DNA from: a virus | Strand: one strand, 5' to 3' | Virus record (IMG/VR): IMGVR_UViG_3300046791_000175 | Coordinates: 1-20,754 of that record | DNA length: 20,754 nucleotides | Shown: positions 1-5,639 of the stretch, one piece after another | Position numbering within the stretch: position 1 is the first letter of the stretch | Layout: the number at the start of each line of letters is the position of its first letter | The notes under the pieces: model-generated | The model's database searches: none | The model's input: only the letters and a program-made list of their open reading frames with translations | What the model was told of the DNA's origin: nothing | Program-made: the position numbers and the translations under genes

Positions 1-293
1 TCTTCGCCCTTGAACGGATGCATGGTCCAACCGCTCTCGTCCCACATGATGAACGTCCGATCGTTGTCGTACTGCTCCATCGCCCACCGGAGCAGGATCG
101 CGGCGGTCGCTTCATCTTCCAGATCGATGAGTGGATGGTCGGGACCTTTCTGTCGAGGACGGCCCAGATCGATGCGCCCCCAGAACGGACCGGTCCCGTC
201 CTTGTCGAAGTAGCCGAACGAGCATCCCGCCACCCATCGCCAACGCGGGTGTGCGACGAGACGGCGGGCGAGCTCGGTCTGTTCCGGCGTCAT
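1..293 (-). CDS. Hypothetical phage protein, partial (C-terminus outside window)
   Basis: The reading frame opens with ATG at 293 and runs off the left edge after 97 codons, so the C-terminus is missing. The start is set by a 4-nt ATGA overlap with the stop of the gene ending at 290. The product begins MTPEQTELARRLVAHPRW and continues with WVAGCSFGYFDKDG, DLEDEATAAILLRWAMEQYD and FIMWDESGWTMHPF. The many aromatic residues and alternating acidic/hydrophobic pattern look like a real folded protein. I do not recognise the family. It is the most distal gene of the leftward operon that can be seen. Confidence 0.75.
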   Translation of the reverse strand, partial: MTPEQTELARRLVAHPRWRWVAGCSFGYFDKDGTGPFWGRIDLGRPRQKGPDHPLIDLEDEATAAILLRWAMEQYDNDRTFIMWDESGWTMHPFKGE

Positions 294-505
294 GGCGACC
301 TCCCCCACTTCCGTTCGCGACCGTTCCACACGACGTCTTCCAGTTCCTTGAGGTCCTTGTCGATCTCGCCTTCGTACTGGTCGTCTGGGACACGCTGGTT
401 GCGGTGCCATGCCCAGCGCTCGACGATCTCGATGATCGTCTGGCGGCGTTTCCGCTCGGACATCGGCTTGGGCTGCTCGGCAATCGGGTTCCAGCGACGT
501 GCCAT
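290..505 (-). CDS. Small basic hypothetical protein, 71 aa
   Basis: ATG at 505 follows a strong SD (GGGGGAGGG, a few nt upstream); an in-frame GTG at 508 is an alternative. The product is rich in Arg, Lys and Trp: MARRWNPIAEQPKPMSERKR, then a predicted helix RQTIIEIVERWAWHRNQRV, then an acidic helix EGEIDKDLKELEDVVW. The stop overlaps the next gene's ATG by 4 nt. The charge pattern suggests a small helical, possibly nucleic-acid-binding protein, but that is inference and no family is recognised. Confidence 0.7.
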   Translation of the reverse strand: MARRWNPIAEQPKPMSERKRRQTIIEIVERWAWHRNQRVPDDQYEGEIDKDLKELEDVVWNGRERKWGRSP

Positions 506-555
506 CACGCCCTCCCCCTACCACGCTCCACCGCGCGGGCGCCGGCCTTGGTCAC
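505..555 (-). CDS. Candidate 16-aa micro-ORF bridging two operon genes
   Basis: The GTG at 555 overlaps the upstream gene's stop as GTGA, and the TGA at 507-505 overlaps the downstream ATG as TGATG. The 16 codons read MTKAGARAVERGRGRA, and the last codons contain the SD of the next gene. The peptide has no recognisable function. The likely role, if translated, is to carry ribosomes across a gap that would otherwise break translational coupling. The same 51-nt arrangement recurs at 10983-11033. Without ribosome profiling this is only a candidate. Confidence 0.35.
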   Translation of the reverse strand: MTKAGARAVERGRGRA

Positions 556-782
556 GGCTTACGCCCCTTCGGCCTTGCCGTGTGCGTCCACTCCATGCGA
601 GATGTGACTTCCAGTTCGGTCACGCTGTCGTCGCGAGTGTCCCGGACCACGACGTGAGAGCGCTCGTCGCCATCGTGCGTCTGGTAAACAAACAGGACCG
701 CCGCCTGCTCTGCGCTGGAGGCGGTGACGATCGTCTCATCGCCATCTTCGATCTCGTCGTACCAGCACTCGAAGACAGCCAT
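552..782 (-). CDS. Hypothetical acidic protein, 76 aa
   Basis: ATG at 782 shares one base with the upstream stop (TGATG); GTG at 785 is an in-frame alternative. The product starts MAVFECWYDEIEDGDETIVTAS and continues AEQAAVLFVYQTHDGDERSHVVVRDT, which reads as alternating beta strands with an AAVLFVYQ helix. The C-terminus is basic (HTARPKGRKP). It looks like a small alpha/beta phage accessory protein. I cannot assign a function. It sits in the middle of the leftward early operon. Confidence 0.7.
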   Translation of the reverse strand: MAVFECWYDEIEDGDETIVTASSAEQAAVLFVYQTHDGDERSHVVVRDTRDDSVTELEVTSRMEWTHTARPKGRKP

Positions 783-1042
783 CACCCACCCCCGCCCGTC
801 TCGGGCTCTGTCGCGCGGCCGTCTCCGGCGAGGAGGGCCGCGATCCGTGCGCGCATCTTGTCGTGGTCGCGCCCCGCGATGCCGAGCAGTGCCGGCGTCA
901 TGTCGCGCACGAAGTCTTCGAGAGCGCGCACCCGTGCGGCGAGCGCGTCGACCTCGGCGCGTGCTTCGTTCCGCTCACGGGAGATCCGTTCAATGAAGGC
1001 GAGCAGCTCGTCGTACTTGGCGTTGAGGCGTTCCGGCGTCAT
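782..1042 (-). CDS. Coiled-coil hypothetical protein, 86 aa
   Basis: The start chosen is ATG at 1042, because it overlaps the upstream gene's stop by 4 nt (ATGA). A longer open frame upstream to 1462 is only a GC-rich extension. Residues 5-50 (LNAKYDELLAFIERISRERN, then ARAEVDALAARVRALEDFV) have the heptad-like pattern of a coiled coil. The tail is Gly/Glu-rich. A structural or oligomerising role is plausible, but no family is recognised. A second coiled-coil protein is encoded at 2402-2845 in the same operon. Confidence 0.72.
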   Translation of the reverse strand: MTPERLNAKYDELLAFIERISRERNEARAEVDALAARVRALEDFVRDMTPALLGIAGRDHDKMRARIAALLAGDGRATEPETGGGG

Positions 1043-1284
1043 GTCCGCCCCGAGCGCTCGGTCCAGAACGTCCACCACACACCGACAACCCACCGAGGCG
1101 CACCCCATCGCTCGAAGCGCAGGGCCCAGCCCTTGATCCACACGAACTCGGCCCATGCTTTCTCGTGGCATGGGGCGCATAGGAGTGAGACGGTCATCGG
1201 GCCCTCGTCGGTCGGCAGGATGGACGGCGCCGTGGGCGCACCGCACTGGGCGCAGTCGGGTGCTGAGATGGAACAGGCGCTCAT
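1039..1284 (-). CDS. Small zinc-binding-like protein, 81 aa
   Basis: ATG at 1284 overlaps the preceding stop as ATGA, which fixes the start. The N-terminal half has two CxxC pairs, C11-AQ-C14 and C36-AP-C39 followed by H40, spaced as in a small zinc ribbon. The C-terminal half is very rich in Trp (WAEFVWIKGWALRFERWG, then VVGVWWTFW). Zinc binding is inferred from the cysteine spacing only. The partner and function are unknown. It is one of several cysteine-cluster proteins in this operon. Confidence 0.7.
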   Translation of the reverse strand: MSACSISAPDCAQCGAPTAPSILPTDEGPMTVSLLCAPCHEKAWAEFVWIKGWALRFERWGAPRWVVGVWWTFWTERSGRT

Positions 1285-2405
1285 CGGCCACCGCCCGCGC
1301 GCTCGGCGTCTTCGACCGCCAACAGCCAAGACTCTTCGGCGCGCTTGAGCATGACCGCGCACTCCGCGAGCGAGTCACCTTCTGCGAGACAGCCGGGACG
1401 TTGCGGGATGCGTCCACTGAGCCGGCCGTCGGCCTCGGCCGTGATGATGTACTCGACACCATCGCGGATCGTGCCGCCCTGCGCGGGCGCGGCCCCTTTG
1501 GCCTTCGCGTAGGCTTCCAGCGCTTCGAGCTTCGCCCACTGTTCAGGGCTCACCGCGGGCGCGGCTGGCCTTTGGGTAGAGCTTGGCGAGCTTTGGGTAG
1601 AGCCGCCCGGCTCTTTGGGTAGAGCTTGGGACGCGGGCGCGGCCGGCTCGCTCGTGTCGTATGGCTTCCAGTAGGTGTCGGCTGGCTCGCGGGAGGCGCG
1701 GTCCTTCGCCAGCCGTTCGTGCTGTTGCCGCGTACACCAGTCGGCCACATCCCGTAGAGCCGTTCGGTAGCCGGCCGCCATGCGGTCCACGTCGCGGGCC
1801 TCAGCCGCCGCGCGCTCGTTCGCGGAGAGCGGGGCGCCCATGCCGGACGGCTCTCGGGGCGGGTCGGTGTGGACCTTCCAGCACTTGAACCCGCCGCACA
1901 GCGAGCACCACACGGGCTGGGCCTGCGCGCTCTCCGTGCTCGGCGGGGCGGGGGGCGTCTGCCAGATGGGGCGCGGCGGGATGTGCTCCCCCCACGCTTT
2001 CAGTGCGTCGAGTTCCTTGCGGTGCGCCTGATCCCACGGCGTCGGCGTGATCGAGCTACTCGACAGGCGTAGCGACTTCGTGTGTACGTGGGCCTCCAAG
2101 TACGCCAGCGCCAACGGGTGCAGGCTGGGCGCCGAGTCGCGGGCGCGGAGTCTGCGGGCGGCTTCGTGTGCGTAACGGTCGAGAAGCTGGTCGGCGCTGG
2201 CGTACAGTTGCAGCCGTGCGGAAAGCTCCTCATCTGTGAGGCGTGACAGCTCGGGGGCGCTCACAACGCTGACGGCCCCGACGCGGAGCCGACGGTCGTA
2301 CTCGCTGAAAATGGCGAAGAGCGCCGGATCGTCGAGGCTGTCGCGCATGTTCCACTGGGCGAACAGTTGCACCGCCGTGAGTGTCGACAGATCGGTGGCG
2401 TTCAC
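1281..2405 (-). CDS. Multidomain protein with C-terminal HicB-like domain, 374 aa
   Basis: This is the largest gene of the operon. The start is GTG at 2405, overlapping the upstream stop as GTGA. Residues 1-110 are helical (DLSTLTAVQLFAQWNM, ELSRLTDEELSARLQL). Residues 167-175 form a C-x2-C-x4-C knuckle (WCSLCGGFKCW). A Pro/Ser/Ala-rich low-complexity linker (about 240-285) follows. Residues about 316-370 match the HicB antitoxin N-terminal fold pattern: VEYIITAEADGRLSGRIPQ, then PGCLAEGDSLAECAVMLKRA. In HicAB systems this fold neutralises the HicA mRNase, but no HicA-like gene is seen beside it. The domain is also used as a stand-alone module. The linker DNA carries a three-fold 13-bp repeat. 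Confidence 0.75.
   Translation of the reverse strand: MNATDLSTLTAVQLFAQWNMRDSLDDPALFAIFSEYDRRLRVGAVSVVSAPELSRLTDEELSARLQLYASADQLLDRYAHEAARRLRARDSAPSLHPLALAYLEAHVHTKSLRLSSSSITPTPWDQAHRKELDALKAWGEHIPPRPIWQTPPAPPSTESAQAQPVWCSLCGGFKCWKVHTDPPREPSGMGAPLSANERAAAEARDVDRMAAGYRTALRDVADWCTRQQHERLAKDRASREPADTYWKPYDTSEPAAPASQALPKEPGGSTQSSPSSTQRPAAPAVSPEQWAKLEALEAYAKAKGAAPAQGGTIRDGVEYIITAEADGRLSGRIPQRPGCLAEGDSLAECAVMLKRAEESWLLAVEDAERAGGGR
1570..1625. repeat. Three direct copies of a 13-bp repeat
   Basis: CTTTGGGTAGAGC (plus strand) occurs exactly at 1570-1582, 1591-1603 and 1613-1625, with starts 21 and 22 nt apart. The 22-nt step changes the reading frame, so the copies encode different peptides (ALPKE versus SSTQ) in the low-complexity linker of the overlapping gene. 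Either slippage expansion or a DNA-level binding site could explain it. Confidence 0.8.
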
Positions 2406-2845
2406 TTCTTCACCTCCGGGCCGGCGGCGGGGGGCGGCGGGATGAGGGCGCGGAAGCGCTCGATCAGTTTGCGGAGCGCCACGATCGCCTCATGGTCGGC
2501 AGGCCAGCCGTCAGTCACGAATCGCTGACGAAGGAAATCGTTGTACGCCTTGACGTCAAGGATGCACTCCTCGATCGTGTCCATGCGAGCGGTCGCGAGA
2601 GAAGCGATGGCCGTGTCGCGCTCGGCCTCGGCGCGGTTTCGGTCACGCTTCGCCATGTCGCACTCGACCGCCAACTGGTTGGCTTCGAGGCTCTTCGCGT
2701 CGAGGGCGGCGCGCAGGGCGTCCCGTTCCGCCGTGAGGCGATCGAGGCTCTGGCCGTCGTAGAGGTCGACGATCACGTCCTCCATCTCCATGCCGGCGAA
2801 GCGTGGCAGGCGCATGATCTCGTTCAGGCGGGCCAGAACGCTCAT
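2402..2845 (-). CDS. Coiled-coil hypothetical protein, 147 aa
   Basis: ATG at 2845 overlaps the upstream stop by 4 nt, which rejects the longer open frame up to 3328. The N-terminus is MSVLARLNEIMRLPRFAGME. Residues about 35-90 form a strong predicted coiled coil (SLDRLTAERDALRAALDAKS, then KRDRNRAEAERDTAIASL). A globular C-terminal segment follows (CILDVKAYNDFLRQRF, IVALRKLIERFRALI) and ends in a Pro-rich tail. The architecture resembles phage accessory or scaffolding-type helical proteins. No function can be given. Confidence 0.75.
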   Translation of the reverse strand: MSVLARLNEIMRLPRFAGMEMEDVIVDLYDGQSLDRLTAERDALRAALDAKSLEANQLAVECDMAKRDRNRAEAERDTAIASLATARMDTIEECILDVKAYNDFLRQRFVTDGWPADHEAIVALRKLIERFRALIPPPPAAGPEVKK

Positions 2846-3075
2846 CGCCCCGCCTTTCGCGCGGGCGCTTGCGCTCGAAGCGCAATCCACGCCGCGGCTT
2901 CGGTCAGCCACGCGGCCAACCGCACGGCCTCGTCGGACGTCACGCCCGGCGACCAGAGGAAGATCGCGTGTCTGTCGATGCCGTCGAAGATGTTGGCGAT
3001 GACGTAGCCGCGCACCTTGAAGTCGCGCGGCTTGCGAGGGGCGCGCGGCTTGCGCCGTTTCGTCTGAGCCTTCAC
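2842..3075 (-). CDS. Small basic hypothetical protein, 77 aa
   Basis: The start is GTG at 3075, overlapping the SSB-like gene's stop as GTGA. The first 20 residues are strongly basic (KAQTKRRKPRAPRKPRDFKV). The core is VRGYVIANIFDGIDRHAIFL followed by the helix SDEAVRLAAWLTEAAAWIAL. The combination of a basic tail and a small alpha/beta core suggests contact with nucleic acid, which is inference. Its translational coupling to the SSB-like gene may mean that they work together. Confidence 0.68.
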   Translation of the reverse strand: MKAQTKRRKPRAPRKPRDFKVRGYVIANIFDGIDRHAIFLWSPGVTSDEAVRLAAWLTEAAAWIALRAQAPARKAGR

Positions 3076-3713
3076 GCCCACACCCCGAGCACCGGCCCCA
3101 CCGCGAGCCACGCCGAGAGCAGGCCACCACCGAGAGCGGCGAGCAAACCGAACGGGATGTCATCGCCACCGCCGCCCTCGTAGCTGTCCGAGGTATCGTC
3201 ATCGCTGTCGCCGCCGTCCTCCTCGATCCGGTGGTAGACACGCTCGGCCTGGGCCACTTCATGCGCCTCGTCCTCGACGCGGGCTGACCGCATCTTGAAC
3301 TCCCACACCTTCTTGTCGGCCCCACCACCCGCGGACTTCTCGTCTTTGATGTATGTGATCTTCACGACGTCGCCGACGTTCAGGGCCCCGAGCGCCTTCT
3401 TGGCTTCGATCCACGACCCAAACTTGTGGCCGTTCAGGTAGAGCCTGACCTCGGACCCGAGCTCTGGCGTCTCGTCCTTGCGTGCCTCCTTCGGGCCCGT
3501 TGTGATGACACCGGTTCCACCCATGAACATGCCTGTGATGACCAGTTCCTTGCGTGGGTTGCCGTCGTCCTTGAGCTTCGGCTTTCTGGTCCCGAACTCC
3601 AACAGATCCCGGACCTGTTGGTGACAGAGCCGGATGATCGCGTGGTCCCCCTTGTTCTTGAGCTTCAATCCTGGCGCGGAGTTACCGCCGCCTTGGTCGA
3701 GTGCGATTGGCAT
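3072..3713 (-). CDS. Putative single-stranded DNA-binding protein with extended C-terminus, 213 aa
   Basis: ATG at 3713 has a strong SD (AGGAGG, four nt upstream). Residues 15-145 are strand-rich and fit an OB-fold (LKLKNKGDHAIIRLC, KELVITGMFMGG, VRLYLNGHKFG, DVVKITYIKDE, KVWEFKMRS). Residues 164-183 are acidic and Gly/Ser-rich (EEDGGDSDDDTSDSYE). DDIPF follows at residues 184-188. An acidic tail ending in DDIPF is the partner-binding tip of bacterial SSB proteins. Here the motif is not terminal: 25 mostly hydrophobic residues follow (GLLAALGGGLLSAWLAVGPV and on), enough for one membrane-spanning helix. The SSB call rests on the tail and the general fold pattern. A sequence search would be needed to confirm it. 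Confidence 0.55.
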   Translation of the reverse strand: MPIALDQGGGNSAPGLKLKNKGDHAIIRLCHQQVRDLLEFGTRKPKLKDDGNPRKELVITGMFMGGTGVITTGPKEARKDETPELGSEVRLYLNGHKFGSWIEAKKALGALNVGDVVKITYIKDEKSAGGGADKKVWEFKMRSARVEDEAHEVAQAERVYHRIEEDGGDSDDDTSDSYEGGGGDDIPFGLLAALGGGLLSAWLAVGPVLGVWA

Positions 3714-3982
3714 TGTGCCTCCTGTGACGTGTTGTCTCTGATGGCGTTCAATGTGTCCGCATCCCCGGACACTGGGATTGGTTCTTGCTCATTCCTCCAA
3801 GCCTCAGCCCGGAGCGCCTGGTCGATCGCCTCACGCCCGAACTGCTCCACGAGCTCGATGGCCGCGTGGAGCTGATGCCGCTCGAGCAGGTCGAGGATCG
3901 CCCTGAACGCTGTGGCGGCTCCGAACTCCTGGCCCACGACTGCGATTCTGCCGAGGGCTGTAGTGAAGGCGTGATCGCTCAT
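3665..3982 (-). CDS. Hypothetical protein, 105 aa, overlapping the SSB-like gene
   Basis: ATG at 3982 overlaps the upstream stop as ATGA. The product is helical: MSDHAFTTALGRIAVVGQEF, TAFRAILDLLERHQLHAAIE, LVEQFGREAIDQALRAEAW. A polar, low-complexity C-terminus follows. The last 49 nt overlap the start of the SSB-like gene in another frame, so that gene's SD lies inside this coding sequence. The family is not recognised. The position directly ahead of the SSB-like gene hints at a role in DNA metabolism, but only by context. Confidence 0.7.
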   Translation of the reverse strand: MSDHAFTTALGRIAVVGQEFGAATAFRAILDLLERHQLHAAIELVEQFGREAIDQALRAEAWRNEQEPIPVSGDADTLNAIRDNTSQEAQCQSHSTKAAVTPRQD

Positions 3983-4206
3983 GGCTCGAAGCCCCAGCGC
4001 GCGCTCTCGACCTTGGCCTTGGCGTCTTCGAGGTAGTCGTAAGGCCCACCGAGGGCGGCGTACGGGTCGCGGGCGAAGCAGTAGAAGGCGCCCGAGACTT
4101 CGAGGATCCCGTACTTGGTATCCGTCGAGACCCACATCCCGCTCTGACGCTCGACCCAGCGCGTGCCCTTGGGCCTTGTGAGCTTTGCCGTCGTGCCGGT
4201 TGTCAT
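3979..4206 (-). CDS. Hypothetical protein, 75 aa
   Basis: ATG at 4206 overlaps the stop of the 34-aa membrane gene as ATGA. The sequence MTTGTTAKLTRPKGTRWVER, then GMWVSTDTKYGILEVSGAFY, CFARDPYAALGGPYDYLEDA and KAKVESARWGFEP looks like a small single beta-sheet domain with a closing helix. No conserved catalytic motif is visible. The function is unknown. Confidence 0.72.
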   Translation of the reverse strand: MTTGTTAKLTRPKGTRWVERQSGMWVSTDTKYGILEVSGAFYCFARDPYAALGGPYDYLEDAKAKVESARWGFEP

Positions 4207-4307
4207 CGTGTGGTCCGTTCCAAGGCGAGGGCGTGAGCATCGACGTAGACCCAGGTGCAGACGCCCATCGAGGCCACCAACAGCGCGAAGAGAACGAACC
4301 GCGTCAT
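4203..4307 (-). CDS. 34-aa single-span membrane protein
   Basis: ATG at 4307 and TGA at 4203-4205 overlap both neighbours by 4 nt, which is the main support for such a short gene. The product MTRFVLFALLVASMGVCTWV followed by YVDAHALALERTTR has one hydrophobic segment (residues 4-21) after a single N-terminal Arg, with a short polar tail. This fits a one-span inner-membrane peptide or an uncleaved signal anchor. Its role is unknown. Confidence 0.6.
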   Translation of the reverse strand: MTRFVLFALLVASMGVCTWVYVDAHALALERTTR

Positions 4308-4591
4308 GGCTTCGGCCTGGCCCGACACGCTGACAGGTGCTGGTCGGCGACCAGGCCGCACCACTCGCAGGGTTCCAGCTCCTCGGTGGGCGGTCGGGCT
4401 GGGTCCTTGAACTCTTGGCCGTCCATCGTGAGGCCGCAGAAGCCCATCCCGGAGTCCTCGTCGAACTCGTCCGCCACCTGCCTTGGCACCCAGGCGGCAC
4501 ACCGAGAGCCGATGCACGGTAGGCCGGTGAGCTCGATGGTCGAGCCACTGTAGTGACGCTCCAGGGTCTTGTGACACAGGGGCGTGGTCAC
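4304..4591 (-). CDS. Cysteine-rich zinc-binding-like protein, 95 aa
   Basis: GTG at 4591 overlaps the stop of the 49-aa gene as GTGA and is the best start. Cysteines are arranged in clusters: LPCIGSRCAAW, GFCGL, and a C-terminal C-x2-C-x7-H-x3-C knuckle (CEWCGLVADQHLSACRARPK). The last cluster is a plausible zinc-binding site. The N-terminal TTPLCHKTLERHY segment may add ligands. No family is recognised. It is probably a small protein- or nucleic-acid-binding module. Confidence 0.7.
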   Translation of the reverse strand: MTTPLCHKTLERHYSGSTIELTGLPCIGSRCAAWVPRQVADEFDEDSGMGFCGLTMDGQEFKDPARPPTEELEPCEWCGLVADQHLSACRARPKP

Positions 4592-4737
4592 CACGGCTTC
4601 CGCTTCGGCGGCTCGCCAGGCTCGATGACCAGAGGCGGGATGGGCTCGTCGCTCACGCTCGGGATGTCGACAGTGACCGAAGTGACGTCGTCGTTGTCCT
4701 CGGCCTGGTCGGGGACGGGTAGGTCTTGCGGGTTCAT
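4588..4737 (-). CDS. 49-aa acidic, proline-rich hypothetical protein
   Basis: ATG at 4737 overlaps the upstream stop as ATGA, and the TGA at 4588-4590 overlaps the next GTG. The product MNPQDLPVPDQAEDNDDVTS continues VTVDIPSVSDEPIPPLVIEP and ends GEPPKRKPW. It is acidic, Pro-rich and probably unstructured, with a basic C-terminal tip. Tight coupling on both sides is the evidence that it is translated. The function is unknown. Confidence 0.58.
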   Translation of the reverse strand: MNPQDLPVPDQAEDNDDVTSVTVDIPSVSDEPIPPLVIEPGEPPKRKPW

Positions 4738-4979
4738 TCGGCAGCCTCGGCGTCAGGGATGAAGGTGTCGTCGCGGTCGCGGTCCTCTTGCGCCTGGGCG
4801 CGCGCTTCGCCCTCGGCGAGCTCGCGGTCCTCGTCGGACTCGTCCGGGTCGAACTCGTCGGGCAAGGGCTCACCGAAGCCGGCGAGCACCATCTCCCGCG
4901 CGTGTCGGTAGCTGTAGCCGCCGTCCTCGATGAGACTCGCGACCTGCCGCTGCTCGTACTTCGAGAGACGCCGGCTCAT
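4734..4979 (-). CDS. Hypothetical protein with N-terminal helix-turn-helix-like segment, 81 aa
   Basis: ATG at 4979 overlaps the preceding stop as ATGA. Residues 1-32 (MSRRLSKYEQRQVASLIEDG then GYSYRHAREMVLAGFG) have the spacing of a short helix-turn-helix or UBA-like pair of helices. The remainder is highly acidic and disordered (DPDESDEDRELAEGEARAQA and on). An acidic tail on a small helical domain can act as a DNA mimic or adaptor, but this is inference. No family is recognised. Confidence 0.68.
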   Translation of the reverse strand: MSRRLSKYEQRQVASLIEDGGYSYRHAREMVLAGFGEPLPDEFDPDESDEDRELAEGEARAQAQEDRDRDDTFIPDAEAAE

Positions 4980-5284
4980 GGTTTCCCCCACTGGCACGCG
5001 CACTTGACGTTCTCGACGATGACCCCGAACCCGTGGCCATACGGGTGGGTCTCGTAGGGGATGGTCCCTCGGTCTTCGCAGATGGGGCAGGAAGGCTCCT
5101 CGCCCTTCACTGAGGCCGGGACGGTCTCGAGGTAGGCCTGGGCCTGGGCGACCAGCTCAGCCCAGCGGGACGGGGGCGTGGGCGGCTCGCCTCGGCACTC
5201 GTCGCACGAGCAGTCGATCCGGTGGTTGTTGTAGGGGGGCGGCTGGTCGTTCGCGGGGTCGTCCCGGTCCCACCAGACGCTCAC
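4976..5284 (-). CDS. Zinc-ribbon-like protein, 102 aa
   Basis: GTG at 5284 overlaps the stop of the 52-aa membrane gene as GTGA. Cysteines occur as C25-x-C27-x2-C30 (DCSCDEC) and as C66-x2-C69 with C95-x-C97 (CPICEDRG ... VKCACQWG). The latter resembles a zinc ribbon in which the ligands flank a GFGV beta hairpin. Residues 81-88 (PYGHGFGV) are repeated as PYGAGFGV in the first gene of the operon (5436-5627), suggesting common ancestry of that segment. Molecular function is unknown. Confidence 0.7.
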   Translation of the reverse strand: MSVWWDRDDPANDQPPPYNNHRIDCSCDECRGEPPTPPSRWAELVAQAQAYLETVPASVKGEEPSCPICEDRGTIPYETHPYGHGFGVIVENVKCACQWGKP

Positions 5285-5439
5285 AGGGCACCAGCCAGCC
5301 ACACAAGGGCGGACACGAGCACGCAGCCGGCCAGCACGCCAGCCACGGCCACGCCGAGGGCCTGGGCCACTGGGCGGGGCGTGAGCGGGAGGCGAACGCT
5401 GATGCCGAGGAAGTCGAAGGCGAGAACCTGGGGGGTCAC
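5281..5439 (-). CDS. 52-aa membrane protein
   Basis: GTG at 5439 and TGA at 5281-5283 overlap both neighbours by 4 nt. The product starts MTPQVLAFDFLGISVRLPLT and then has one long hydrophobic stretch, residues 25-52 (VAQALGVAVAGVLAGCVLVS followed by ALVWLAGAL), giving one transmembrane helix at the extreme C-terminus. This fits a tail-anchored small membrane protein of the early operon. It is too short for a functional assignment. Confidence 0.58.
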   Translation of the reverse strand: MTPQVLAFDFLGISVRLPLTPRPVAQALGVAVAGVLAGCVLVSALVWLAGAL

Positions 5440-5627
5440 GCGGTCACCATGTCGACCACGCCAAACCCGGCGCCGTAAGGGCTACAGAGGTCCTGCTCCT
5501 GGTCCTCGAATAGCCGCGCTTCCGTCTCGAGCGCGTCGAAGACTTCGGCCACGATGGCCTCGAGGTCGTAGGGGTCGGCCCATTCCGAGCAGTCGCAGAT
5601 GAAGAGGTCGAACTGGTGAGCGGTCAT
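5436..5627 (-). CDS. First gene of the leftward operon, hypothetical acidic protein, 63 aa
   Basis: ATG at 5627 was chosen because the alternative GTG at 5669 lies inside the promoter and operator described below. The product MTAHQFDLFICDCSEWADPY continues DLEAIVAEVFDALETEARLF and ends with CSPYGAGFGVVDMVTA. It is acidic, with a C-x-C pair at 11-13 and a PYGAGFGV motif at 50-57 shared with the zinc-ribbon-like protein two genes on. It would be the first protein expressed when the leftward promoter is released. The function is unknown. Confidence 0.68.
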   Translation of the reverse strand: MTAHQFDLFICDCSEWADPYDLEAIVAEVFDALETEARLFEDQEQDLCSPYGAGFGVVDMVTA

Positions 5628-5639
5628 GACGTGAACCCC

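Noticed and set aside
18-1136. Long plus-strand open frame across the leftward genes
   Set aside because: It is very rich in Arg/Pro/Ser and lies opposite several coupled minus-strand genes, a typical GC-rich antisense shadow.
1570-1625. CRISPR-like repeat array
   Set aside because: Only three 13-bp copies with 8-9 bp spacers inside a coding linker, and no cas genes.
2846-3328. N-terminal extension of the coiled-coil protein gene
   Set aside because: The extension is Arg/Ser-rich shadow, and ATG at 2845 is fixed by the ATGA overlap.
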